Part shown: positions 44,299 to 52,891 of the stretch, in pieces
How the letters are laid out: each line of letters starts with the position of its first letter
How positions within the stretch are numbered: position 1 is the stretch's first letter
Assembly (NCBI GenBank): GCA_019509785.1
Contig: JAEKLQ010000029.1
Location: forward strand, 1 to 64,000
Reading direction: 5' to 3'
DNA length: 64,000 bases
Source: Fibrobacterota bacterium
GTDB lineage: Bacteria; Fibrobacterota; Fibrobacteria; UBA11236
Notes under the pieces: model-generated
The model's database searches: none
What the model saw: only the letters and a program-made list of their open reading frames with translations
Told to the model about the DNA's origin: nothing
Made by a program: the position numbers and the translations under genes

Positions 44299-44853
44299 TC
44301 ACATTTCCCGCCAGCGTTCGCCGACGGGGTGATCGTGCAATCCGAGATGATCGAGAACGCGCGCCAACACGGTGTCGACCAGATCCTCGATGGTCGCGGG
44401 CTTAAGGTAGAAGGCCGGGGACGCCGGCAGTATGACCGCCCCTAGCGAAGCCAGGCTCTCCTGGTTGCGCAAATGCAAGGCGCTCATGGGCGTTTCCCGG
44501 GGCACGATCACCAAGCGGTATTTCTCCTTGAGGCATACGTCCGCGGCGCGCGTGAGCAGGCTATCGCCGATGCCGTGGGCGATTTTCGCCAAGCTTCCCA
44601 TGGAGCAGGGGACTACCGCCATGCCATCGTGGCGCCAGGATCCGCTCGCGAACGGGGCGAAGAAATCCTTGTTGTCGTGGACCTTATCGGCGCGCCCGGC
44701 GATCCCGGGGAAACCTTCGAAGGCGCAAACCTTCTTGCCGGTTTCCGTGAAGACCACATGCGTCTCATGCCCCAGGGCTTTCAAATGCATGAGCAGGCGA
44801 TCGGCATAAATCGATCCGGAAGCGCCCGTCACCCCGATCACATAACGTCCCAT
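44299..44853 (-). CDS. ubiX: UbiX-family flavin prenyltransferase
   Basis: 184 residues. VIGVTGASGSIYADRLL for FMN binding, PCSMGSLAKIAHGIGDSLLTRAADVCLKE and RETPMSALHL are the family motifs. Makes prenylated FMN for a UbiD-type decarboxylase, which is not in the window. Start 1 base from the ubiE-like stop. Confidence 0.94.
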   Translation of the reverse strand: MGRYVIGVTGASGSIYADRLLMHLKALGHETHVVFTETGKKVCAFEGFPGIAGRADKVHDNKDFFAPFASGSWRHDGMAVVPCSMGSLAKIAHGIGDSLLTRAADVCLKEKYRLVIVPRETPMSALHLRNQESLASLGAVILPASPAFYLKPATIEDLVDTVLARVLDHLGLHDHPVGERWREM

Positions 44854-44854
44854 A

Positions 44855-45559
44855 TCAACCCTTCACCGCGGTGACGATATGCGAGATGCCGAAATCGCAG
44901 GGGATGACGGCCACGTCGCGGAAGCCATGGCCCCGGAAGCCGTCCCTATATTCGCCGACGGATCGGAAGCGGCGGATGGAATCCACCAGATAGGCATAGG
45001 CTTGCCGGCGCGAGGCGAAAAACCATCCCAGGAAGGGGATGCACAGGGGGGCCAGGCCATGATAGAACAGGCGCGTGAAGGCCGTGGTGGGCCGGAAGAA
45101 CTCGAGGGTGATGAAAAGGCCTCCGGGCTTCAGCAGACCGCCGATGGCGTCTATGCCGCCATCGAGGGAGTCCAGGTTACGCATTCCGTAGGCGCAGAGC
45201 GCCGCATCGAAACTGCCATCCTTGAAACAAGGATGGAGCGCATCCATCCGGACCAGGAAAGGACGCACCGCGGGCGCATCCGCGGCCAACTTGCGTTTGG
45301 CCTCTTGCAGCATGGGAAGCGAGAAATCGGCGATGACGCCGCGCGATCCCGGCGCGCGCGTTCCTTCCGTGCCCGCCCAGGTCCGCCAAAAATCACCCGT
45401 GCCCCCGCACAGATCGAGGACGCGCAGGGGCGCGTTCCCCCGCAGGCAGGCCGCGGCGCGCCTCCGCCATGCGCGGTCCCGTCCGGCGCTCAGGAAATGG
45501 TTGAGGAAATCGTAACGGCCAGCGATGCCGTCGAACATGCGCTGGATGGCGAGTCCCAT
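44855..45559 (-). CDS. ubiE: Demethylmenaquinone methyltransferase (UbiE/MenG)
   Basis: 234 residues. MFDGIAGRYDFLNHFLSAGRD is the UbiE start, VLDLCGGTGDF the SAM site, and YGMRNLDSLDGGI the family motif. Methylates the quinone ring. First gene of the quinone operon, divergent from the exported protein gene. Confidence 0.93.
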   Translation of the reverse strand: MGLAIQRMFDGIAGRYDFLNHFLSAGRDRAWRRRAAACLRGNAPLRVLDLCGGTGDFWRTWAGTEGTRAPGSRGVIADFSLPMLQEAKRKLAADAPAVRPFLVRMDALHPCFKDGSFDAALCAYGMRNLDSLDGGIDAIGGLLKPGGLFITLEFFRPTTAFTRLFYHGLAPLCIPFLGWFFASRRQAYAYLVDSIRRFRSVGEYRDGFRGHGFRDVAVIPCDFGISHIVTAVKG

Positions 45560-45604
45560 GATTGGTGTTTGGCTCCTTGGAGGCTAAAATGTACATAATA
45601 GCCG

Positions 45605-46153
45605 ATGAAGGCCATTCCCCGCTTGCTTCGAATGGCCCTTCCCGCGAGCGCGGCCATGATTTTCCTCCTCGCTACGCCCGCGATACGCGCGGCAGGTCCC
45701 GATTCGTCGGGGCACGGCGTCCATCGCGGGTACCGGGCCTTCCAGCCCAAGCCCGGCGAAGCGGCCGACGAACCTTCCAGCCAACTCGTGCAAGTACTGC
45801 TCGACCGGCAGGACAAAGGCGAGTACGAATCCTACATGGTGCAGGCGCTCTTCCGCGGCAAGCCTCCCGAACGCAAGGTGCGCGTGCAGAACGACCGCAT
45901 CGAAATCGATTTCCTGGATACGGGCAAGCCCGCCATGCGGCTTTCCCGCATCCGCGGCGGCGTGGTGGAGGCGAGCCTGATCGAAGAATTCTATTACCGG
46001 GAACCCTCGCGGCCCGGGGACGGCGCCGGTGGGATGCGGACCAAACGCCTGGTGCGGCTGACCTTATACACCAAGGCCAGGCCCGATTTGACCTTTCGCA
46101 ACACCCTCGATCGCACTCTCATCCATTTCCGCCTGGACAAGGCGCGCCATTAG
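45605..46153 (+). CDS. Exported protein of unknown function
   Basis: 182 residues from ATG 45605. The signal is MALPASAAMIFLLATPAIRAA (cleavage near 30). The mature part is mostly beta, e.g. YMVQALFRGKPPERKVRVQN and RIEIDFLDTGKPAM, with a closing LTLYTKARPDLTF segment that recalls AMIN-type periplasmic domains. It ends just before the tRNA-Phe promoter. Confidence 0.65.
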   Translation: MKAIPRLLRMALPASAAMIFLLATPAIRAAGPDSSGHGVHRGYRAFQPKPGEAADEPSSQLVQVLLDRQDKGEYESYMVQALFRGKPPERKVRVQNDRIEIDFLDTGKPAMRLSRIRGGVVEASLIEEFYYREPSRPGDGAGGMRTKRLVRLTLYTKARPDLTFRNTLDRTLIHFRLDKARH

Positions 46154-46164
46154 CCGGGAGCGAT

Positions 46165-46193
46165 TTGACATGCCCAACGCTTCCGCTTAAATT
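46165..46193 (+). promoter_or_regulatory. Promoter of tRNA-Phe
   Basis: A consensus -35 TTGACA (46165-46170), 17-base spacer and -10 TAAATT (46188-46193) place the start near 46200, about 7 bases before the tRNA. Confidence 0.85.
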
Positions 46194-46206
46194 TAACCGC
46201 GCTGAT

Positions 46207-46282
<76 letters not shown>

Positions 46283-46387
46283 GCAAAAATCTTACGTCCC
46301 GGACGCCTCCCCGGGCCATTACGATCCCTCCCCCTTTGCTTCCCGCCCTTGCCCGGATCCCCCGGTAAACGCTACCATTACCCCGTA

Positions 46388-46858
46388 ATGGAGAATCCCA
46401 AGCGACCCATCAGCCCCGAAGGGATGGAGAAGCTCAAGCAGGAATGGGAAGACTTGTGGTACCGCACCCGGCCCAAGCTCCTGGAGGAAATCGCCGCGGC
46501 GGCCGCCCAAGGCGATCGTTCCGAGAACGCCGAATACATCTACGGCAAGAAGCGGTTGCGGGAAATCGATAAGCGCCTGCGCCAGCTGGACGACAAGATC
46601 GGCAAGAGCGTGGTGGTGGAAGGACGCGCTTCGGCCACCATCACCTTTGGCGCGCGCGTTCGCCTTCGCCGTTCCGACGGCCGCGAAATGACATTCCAAA
46701 TCGTCGGCGCCGATGAAATCGATCCCATGGAAGGCCGGGTATCCATGGACTCCCCCATCGGAAAGTCCTTGATCGGAAAGCCGCCGTTGGGCCAGGTGGA
46801 TGTCGAAACCCCGCGCGGGTCGGTGGCTTATGAAATCATCGAGGTGGATTATCCGTAA
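46388..46858 (+). CDS. greB: Transcript cleavage factor GreB-like
   Basis: 156 residues from ATG 46388. N-terminal coiled coil with LWYRTRPKLLEEIAAAAAQG, then GDRSENAEYIYGKKRLREID with the acidic tip; the LWYRTRP insert distinguishes GreB. C-terminal FKBP-like domain follows (IVGADEIDPMEGRVSMDSPI). Rescues backtracked RNA polymerase. Convergent overlap with the next gene of 23 bases. Confidence 0.92.
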   Translation: MENPKRPISPEGMEKLKQEWEDLWYRTRPKLLEEIAAAAAQGDRSENAEYIYGKKRLREIDKRLRQLDDKIGKSVVVEGRASATITFGARVRLRRSDGREMTFQIVGADEIDPMEGRVSMDSPIGKSLIGKPPLGQVDVETPRGSVAYEIIEVDYP

Positions 46859-47384
46859 CATCCCCGAGGGAATCCGCGCTCTTGAAATCCTGGAAGCGCG
46901 CCCGCAGGTCCGCCCAGGGCAGGCCCGGCGGGCAAGTCTCGCGGGACAAGTTCCGCAAGTCGGGCAGGAGGCCTTCGAAGCGCAGCTTGGCGAAGATGTC
47001 CGGCAAGGCGCGGTCGGGCAGGCGGGCGAGCTTTTCCAGGAGTTCGCCGGGCAGCTTCCGCACCGGTATGAATTCGGGGGGAACGGGGCGTCCCAGCCCG
47101 AAGTGACGGACGATTTGCCTCAGGTAGGGTTCCCATTGGATGGCCGCGCGGACCAGCCAGGCGGGACCGGGAACGCCGGCAGGAGCGGCTTCATCGGCGG
47201 CGCGGACGTAGGCGAAGTCCCCCGCGAACAATGCCAACAACTTTATCGGGATCAGGCCCGGTCCGGATGCGGCGCGGATGCGGCACCAAGCCAACGGTCC
47301 CGCGCCTTCGGGTTCCTGGCGCAGGCCTTCCAGTTGGCGCGCTCGTTCCCAGCGTTTAAGCGCGCGATGACTATCCTCGAGCAT
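46836..47384 (-). CDS. Hypothetical protein
   Basis: 182 residues from ATG 47384 with GGAG 7-8 bases upstream. Begins MLEDSHRALKRWERARQLEG. Rich in Leu, Pro and Arg, with PEFIPVRKLPGELLEKLARLPD. No signal or membrane segment. Length, ribosome site and codon pattern support a real gene, but I recognise no family. Confidence 0.6.
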   Translation of the reverse strand: MLEDSHRALKRWERARQLEGLRQEPEGAGPLAWCRIRAASGPGLIPIKLLALFAGDFAYVRAADEAAPAGVPGPAWLVRAAIQWEPYLRQIVRHFGLGRPVPPEFIPVRKLPGELLEKLARLPDRALPDIFAKLRFEGLLPDLRNLSRETCPPGLPWADLRARFQDFKSADSLGDVTDNPPR

Positions 47385-48167
47385 GCCCCGTCTCCGCGAA
47401 CCTATCCCGGGACGAGGGCAGGCCGAGTCCAATTTAATTCCTTCGGCGGCGGCACGGCCGGCAATGGATCGCCGCGAAGAGGAGTTCCCCGTGCTTTCTG
47501 TTGGGTCCTTTCCGGGGCGGTCTATGCTTTATGCGGATGCGCCGGCACGTCGGGCGAAGGTTCCGGGGGAAAAGTATACGCTCCCGAAGACATGCCCGAC
47601 ATTTGCCAGGATATCGATTTCAACCAGGCAGGGGCCGATCTAAAAGCGGAATGCGGCGTACAGACCCGCAATTATATGGCCTACCGGAACATTCCCGAGC
47701 ATCGCAACCTCCTTTTACCCAAAGGCGCCAAGATCGTGCATAAAGGGAATGGCTTGGAATTGCGGCTCACCAACACCCTTCCCATCGGACTTCCCGCCGA
47801 CATGGACGGTAAGATTTTCTTCGACGAGAAACTTCGCCGCACCTTCATCAAGAACAAGCTCGATTATTGCGAATTCTTCCCGGAGCATGCCACGGGACGC
47901 CTGCGGATCTTGCGGCTGGACATTCCCTTGGACGCCGGCGGCGAGCAATCGGTTTGCTTTACGGTCGGTACGCCGCCCGCCACCACCCAGCGCAAGGTCG
48001 GATATGCCGGCCGCTTGGATTTATTGGAATGCGCCGACTTCGAAAAGCTGAAGGCGGCGGCGCAAGCGCAAAACGGCCCGGTACAGGCTGATTTCGGGGC
48101 GGGCGATAGTTCCGGGACGGATTTAAAAGGTCCGGGGACCGGACCGGAAAAGGCGCCCGGCCGGTGA
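47367..48167 (+). CDS. Cys-containing lipoprotein, start uncertain
   Basis: Frame to 48167 encodes a lipobox ALCGC followed by AGTSGEGSGG and then a compact domain with four to six cysteines (DICQDIDF, AECGV, YCEFF, VCFTVG, LECADF), suggesting disulfides. No ATG, GTG or TTG lies in the expected place. ATG 47367 is the nearest, without a ribosome site and overlapping the divergent gene. A strong GAGGAG with GTG 47491 is present but in a different frame, so a frameshift or a rare start such as GTT 47485 is possible. Confidence 0.6.
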   Translation: MTILEHAPSPRTYPGTRAGRVQFNSFGGGTAGNGSPRRGVPRAFCWVLSGAVYALCGCAGTSGEGSGGKVYAPEDMPDICQDIDFNQAGADLKAECGVQTRNYMAYRNIPEHRNLLLPKGAKIVHKGNGLELRLTNTLPIGLPADMDGKIFFDEKLRRTFIKNKLDYCEFFPEHATGRLRILRLDIPLDAGGEQSVCFTVGTPPATTQRKVGYAGRLDLLECADFEKLKAAAQAQNGPVQADFGAGDSSGTDLKGPGTGPEKAPGR

Positions 48168-48182
48168 GCCGGGTCTAGGGCG

Positions 48183-48434
48183 TTAGCCGGATTGCCCTAC
48201 CGATTGCGCGGTAAACGCCTCGATGACATCGTTCACCTTATCCATTTTGCAGAACTCGTCGAATCCAAATTCCTTCAGGAAGGCCTGGTTCAGCTTCTCA
48301 AGCAAAACTTTGCGCTCACCGTAGGTAATCTTGTAATCGACGATGAACCGGTCCTCATCGTTGATGTCTTCCGGATCGAAGCCCACCACTTCGGCGATGA
48401 TGCCCTTGATCGTTTTCGTCTTTTCGTTGTCCAA
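48183..48434 (-). CDS. Acyl-carrier-protein-like protein without attachment serine
   Basis: 83 residues from TTG 48434 with AAGGA about 6 bases upstream. Sequence TIKGIIAEVVGFDPEDIND and closing KVNDVIEAF match the helices of ACP. The DSL site is replaced by ITY-GER, so the serine that carries phosphopantetheine is missing. May be a structural or regulatory relative of ACP. Next to the divergent sppA-like gene. Confidence 0.68.
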   Translation of the reverse strand: MDNEKTKTIKGIIAEVVGFDPEDINDEDRFIVDYKITYGERKVLLEKLNQAFLKEFGFDEFCKMDKVNDVIEAFTAQSVGQSG

Positions 48435-48553
48435 AATTGTTCCTTTTTCTTCAAAGAAAGAAAAATAATGTCCGAATCCAAGTGCCTATACCTCTAATTT
48501 ACGAAGCTGAGAGGCCGGGCTACGATCTTTTTTTCGGGAAAGTGAGGCTGTTT

Positions 48554-51010
48554 ATGGTTTTGAGGTATGTCCCGGTCATCGCCCTGTTCGCATCGCTTTC
48601 CCGGGCCTGGGACAGCCCCATGCCATTCGCGCAGAGCCCGGCTACCGCGGTCTCGCAAGGCGCCTTCGCCAATCCGGCCGCGGCCGGCTTCGGGGAAGAT
48701 ACGCGCGGGAGCCTGGGATGGGCGGGTTGGGACGCCCGGCCCGACGCCCGCCAACGCCTGTGGGCCTTAGAGCAGCAGGGCCCCGGCTGGGCGGGCGGAT
48801 TCCGCTATTGGGAAGGCGCGGGTCCTTATCTTGCGCGATTCGATCTCGCGGGCGCCTGGAACGCCCTGGACCTGTTCACCTTCGGGCTGCGTCCCGCTTA
48901 CGTCTGGGACGGGCAGGGTCCCGACCATCTCTTGCTGGACGGGGGATTGGATTTCCGCCCTTGGCCGCAACTGCTTTTAGGGGCATGGACCGAGAACCTG
49001 GCGACGGCGGGCGATGAAAGGCGGACGCACCGCTTGGCCGCGTCCCTCCGGCCATTCGCCGTTTATCCGGGAGGTTGGGCCGATTTGGACGTGGGCTACG
49101 GCTTCGAGCGGCAGGGGCCGGGGAAACACCGCGGTTACGTGTTCGGTGAGATCCCCCTCTTCGCCGGGCTGCGGACGGAGGCCCAATGGGATCCGGGACG
49201 CGGCGAGGGTAGCTTGGGTGTTACCCTGCAACTGTCGGGAAGGATGGCGGCGGGGATCGGGGCGGCCCGGGGCGGCGGCGCCCCTCCCGGGATGCGCAAC
49301 CGCCTGGGGGCCGATCTGGCGCGGCGGGAACGGGCCGATGCCGCCATGGAATGGAGAACCGCCCAGAAAGCGCCGTTCCTGGCGTCGGACGGGGCGGTCG
49401 CGGAAATCGATCTCAACCGCGACATCCAGGAGGGCGAAACCGATGAGGGTTGGTTCCAGGGCAAGAGCCTGGGATTCGTGGACCTGATGCGGCGCTTCGA
49501 CGTTCTGGAATCCGACCGGCATCTCCGCGCCGTGGCCGTCAAGTTGGGCAGCGCTCGTTGCGGCTGGTCCATGGGCGAAGAGATCCGCGACCGGCTCCTG
49601 CGCCTGCGCGCCCGGGGCGTACGTACGGTCGCCTACATGGAAGAGGTCTCCCCCCTCAATTACTACCTGGCCACGGCCTGCGGGACCATCGCCATGCAAC
49701 CCCAGGGCCATTTCGCGGTCAACGGCTTCGCGGCCGAGGTGATGTTCTATCGGGGCCTGTTCGATAAGCTGGGCGTGGAACCGCAATTCCTCCGGCATGG
49801 GAAATTCAAATCCTTCGAAGAGCCTTACACGCGAACGAGCATGTCGGAGCCGATGCGATCGGATTTGCAAGGATTCATAGCCTCGCTGTGGGACAACTTC
49901 CTGGCCGAATCCGCGCGGGCGCGGGGGCTGCCCAAGGATTCGCTGCGCAAGGCCCTGGAGTCCCCTGAGATCGGTTTGGAGCATGCGGTGCGGGCGCATC
50001 TCATCGACACCTTGATTTACGCAGATCAATTGGCCGAACTCGCGGGAGGCAAGGGCGCTCATCTGGACGGGAACCAGCCGGACAGGGTAGCGCGCACGAC
50101 ATGGGACATTCCGCCGCAAATAGCCATCGTGGTCGTGACCGGCGACATGGTGGTCGGTTCGAGCGCGCGTTCCTGGCTGACCGGGCCCGATCTGGCCGGC
50201 TCGGAAACGGTGGCCGGCCAATTGCGGAAGGCGCGCAAGGACCCTTCCGTCAAAGCGGTGGTCCTACGCGTGGATTCCCCCGGCGGTTCGGCCCAGGCCG
50301 CCGACATCATGTGGCGGGAGGTGGAACTTTTGAAGAAGGCCGGCAAGCCCGTGGTGGCCTCGGTGGGCCGCGATGCGGCTTCCGGCGGATATTACCTCAT
50401 TTGCGGCGCGGATAAGATCCTGGCCGCGCCTAATTCCGTGCTAGGCAGCATCGGGGTGCTATGGGGCAAGTTCGTATTGAAGGGGCTGTTCGACAAACTG
50501 GGGCTCAAGTCCGAGACCGTGAAGACTTCACCCCATGCCGACGGAACCTCGATGACGCGGGCCTGGGATTCGACGGAAACGGACGCCTTGCAGCGGCACA
50601 TGGACAAGTTCTACGACGACTTCATCACCAAGGTCGCGAACGGAAGGCATATGCCCAAGGCCCGGGTGGACAGCCTGGGGCAGGGCCGCATCTTCACGGG
50701 CGTGCAGGCCGCGGCCAATGGCTTGGCGGACGAACTGGGAGGATTGGGCGATGCCATTTCCACGGCCCGCAAACTGGCCGGCATCGGGCCGCGGAGGGAC
50801 GTAGAGGTGGTGGTCTTCTCCGCCCAAGGCGAGTCTTCAGTATTGCCTATCCCGGGGATGGGAGTCAGCCGGGCGCGCGGTGCTGAAGGACTCGCGGTCG
50901 GGATCAAGCAAGAAACCGATCGGATATCCGCCTTGGCGAAGCCGGATTTATGGGCCTTGGACCCCGAACTCGCGGGTTGGAACGTTTCCCCCTTGGCGGG
51001 ATGGGAATGA
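48554..51010 (+). CDS. sppA: SppA-type signal peptide peptidase fused to an N-terminal barrel-like domain
   Basis: 818 residues from ATG 48554 with GTGAGG about 7 bases upstream. A signal (VLRYVPVIALFASLSRAWD) precedes about 250 residues of Trp/Gly/aromatic beta strands, like an outer-membrane barrel, e.g. GGFRYWEGAGPYLARFDLAG. The SppA part (about 275-790) holds both tandem domains: Lys in GKFKSFEEPY near 419, DSPGGSA near 574, and catalytic Ser in DAASGGYY near 610. The Lys/Ser pair is intact. SppA normally digests signal peptides in the inner membrane. Confidence 0.88.
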   Translation: MVLRYVPVIALFASLSRAWDSPMPFAQSPATAVSQGAFANPAAAGFGEDTRGSLGWAGWDARPDARQRLWALEQQGPGWAGGFRYWEGAGPYLARFDLAGAWNALDLFTFGLRPAYVWDGQGPDHLLLDGGLDFRPWPQLLLGAWTENLATAGDERRTHRLAASLRPFAVYPGGWADLDVGYGFERQGPGKHRGYVFGEIPLFAGLRTEAQWDPGRGEGSLGVTLQLSGRMAAGIGAARGGGAPPGMRNRLGADLARRERADAAMEWRTAQKAPFLASDGAVAEIDLNRDIQEGETDEGWFQGKSLGFVDLMRRFDVLESDRHLRAVAVKLGSARCGWSMGEEIRDRLLRLRARGVRTVAYMEEVSPLNYYLATACGTIAMQPQGHFAVNGFAAEVMFYRGLFDKLGVEPQFLRHGKFKSFEEPYTRTSMSEPMRSDLQGFIASLWDNFLAESARARGLPKDSLRKALESPEIGLEHAVRAHLIDTLIYADQLAELAGGKGAHLDGNQPDRVARTTWDIPPQIAIVVVTGDMVVGSSARSWLTGPDLAGSETVAGQLRKARKDPSVKAVVLRVDSPGGSAQAADIMWREVELLKKAGKPVVASVGRDAASGGYYLICGADKILAAPNSVLGSIGVLWGKFVLKGLFDKLGLKSETVKTSPHADGTSMTRAWDSTETDALQRHMDKFYDDFITKVANGRHMPKARVDSLGQGRIFTGVQAAANGLADELGGLGDAISTARKLAGIGPRRDVEVVVFSAQGESSVLPIPGMGVSRARGAEGLAVGIKQETDRISALAKPDLWALDPELAGWNVSPLAGWE

Positions 51011-51043
51011 CAGAAGCGGAAGGGGAAGCGGAACCGGGATCGG

Positions 51044-52891
51044 TTAGGGAAGGTACGGCGGATGGGGCTGGTTGCTGCGTCCGCCCTTTAGATCGAGCAG
51101 GGTGAACAGCAAGGACGGGCAGAGGACCGAATAGGCCGCCTGGGGTTCGTGCAGCCAAGGCTTGTCCCCCACCGCGGCGATGTCCCGCAGGGATTTGGTA
51201 TCCAACGCGGGGAAGGACAAGCCCCGTACGGGGGTAACCTTCCCGGTACGGGAATCGAGCATATCGATCTCGCAGGGCGGCGTGAGGGAAAAGCTTCCGC
51301 GCCCATCGAGGGCGTCGGTGACCGCCAGCTGGCCCGCCAAGGGATGCCGCAACAACTTGAGCGCATCGTCATCGGCCAGTTTGGAAACGATCATCCCGTA
51401 ACCGGTGCCTTCATCCACGCCCATGGCGGAGAGTTGCGAACGGAGTCCCGCTTCGGTGACGGGCTTGGACGAGCTGAGTACGGTCACCCCCGGGAAGCCC
51501 CCGCCATAACGCCAATGCCCATTGCTGACATGCCCCTTGGCCTTCAGCACCGGTACCTTGCCGAGCAGGAAATCCTTCACGCGCCCGTTTTGGACCAACA
51601 CGATGTCCTGGCCGGGCTGGCCCTGTTGATCCACCTCGTAATGCCCGAACAAGGAGCGGCCTTGATAGGCGGCCATGGAAGGCGAATCCGTAATCGTGAT
51701 TTCCCCGGGGAAAAGCTTGCGGCCGGCGAGGCTCACCAGGAAATTCGGCTCGGACATGGTGCTCGCGGCTTCGCGGAGATGGGCCTGGGGCGCCAGCAAG
51801 GCCTTGGTCAAAAGCTCCCCCGCGGCATGATCCGTGAACAACACCGGGCCGCGGTAATTGGCCAAGGGCTCGGCCGATCGCAAATGATCCATGCGCTTGA
51901 GGATAGGCTGCAGGGAATCCTTCAAAGCCGCGAGGGCGGTGGGGCCTTCGCCCAGCGGCAGCGGATCCCGGGTGGCGATCCTTAAATAATCCCAAAGCGG
52001 CGCCCCGTCCTTGGCCTGGGTGAACAGCGAAACGAGTAAGGTATGCTCCTTCACGGTTTCGATCAGACGCGCGCCTTCCGAATCCACGTAATAGAAGGTC
52101 GTGTAATAATATTGGTAGCCCACCCGCGATTCCAAAAGCCAGGGGAAGCTTCCCAGCCATCCGCTCAAGGACTCGCCCATCGCCCGCAGCTTGGTCGTAT
52201 CGGGCGCGGTGCGCGTCTCGGCCCGGAAATGCGTCAAAACCTTCTGCTTGGTGAAATCGGGAAGGCTATCGCTCCGGTTGTGGTTGGTGAGGAAGGCTTT
52301 CTTCTGCGCCAGGTTTTCCACCGCCACCTTGTACTTGGCGTCGGTGGCGGCCCATAGCGAGGCCCGGATCAGGTTGGTGTCGTTATCCTGGGGCAGCGGT
52401 AGGCGCAGGCGGGGCCCGAACACGATGCCACCCTGGAAATTGGTGTTGTCCTGGGCGTAGTCCCCTACCCTGAGATCGACATCGGCCATGTGCTCGTGGT
52501 CTTCATCCACCATTTCGCATGCGCCCAAGGAGGCTTGCATGTGGCTGGACTCGACGTCCCAAACCAGGTACGAGATGAAGTAAGGCCGGGGACGTCCTTT
52601 GATGCGCAAGCTGTCCATCGAGCGCTTGAGCTCATGGGACATGGCGGCGAGCACGGGGGAGCCGGAAAGCTCGGCCGAATCCGGGGGATTGGCCTTCCCG
52701 GCGGTCGGTGCCGGAATACCGGGCGCGTCCACGGGCGCATGCGGCGCGGGCTTGGCCGGGGCTTGCGCGGGGCTTCCGGCGGGTTGCGCGGGCTGCCCGC
52801 CCGGCGGTTGTTGCGCATGGTGGCCATCGGTTTGCCCCAATCCAGTCGTGGCGCATATGGCGAGGATCCCGAGCACGTTAATCGCCTTCAT
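51044..52891 (-). CDS. Exported TldE/PmbA-like subunit without zinc motif
   Basis: 615 residues from ATG 52891, which overlaps the tldD-like stop (ATGA). Signal MKAINVLGILAICATTGLGQ then a Pro/Ala/Gln linker. The TldD/PmbA fold follows, but the catalytic HExxxH is replaced (GPVLFTDHAAGELLTKALL), as in the non-catalytic TldE half of the TldD/TldE pair. Confidence 0.8.
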   Translation of the reverse strand: MKAINVLGILAICATTGLGQTDGHHAQQPPGGQPAQPAGSPAQAPAKPAPHAPVDAPGIPAPTAGKANPPDSAELSGSPVLAAMSHELKRSMDSLRIKGRPRPYFISYLVWDVESSHMQASLGACEMVDEDHEHMADVDLRVGDYAQDNTNFQGGIVFGPRLRLPLPQDNDTNLIRASLWAATDAKYKVAVENLAQKKAFLTNHNRSDSLPDFTKQKVLTHFRAETRTAPDTTKLRAMGESLSGWLGSFPWLLESRVGYQYYYTTFYYVDSEGARLIETVKEHTLLVSLFTQAKDGAPLWDYLRIATRDPLPLGEGPTALAALKDSLQPILKRMDHLRSAEPLANYRGPVLFTDHAAGELLTKALLAPQAHLREAASTMSEPNFLVSLAGRKLFPGEITITDSPSMAAYQGRSLFGHYEVDQQGQPGQDIVLVQNGRVKDFLLGKVPVLKAKGHVSNGHWRYGGGFPGVTVLSSSKPVTEAGLRSQLSAMGVDEGTGYGMIVSKLADDDALKLLRHPLAGQLAVTDALDGRGSFSLTPPCEIDMLDSRTGKVTPVRGLSFPALDTKSLRDIAAVGDKPWLHEPQAAYSVLCPSLLFTLLDLKGGRSNQPHPPYLP

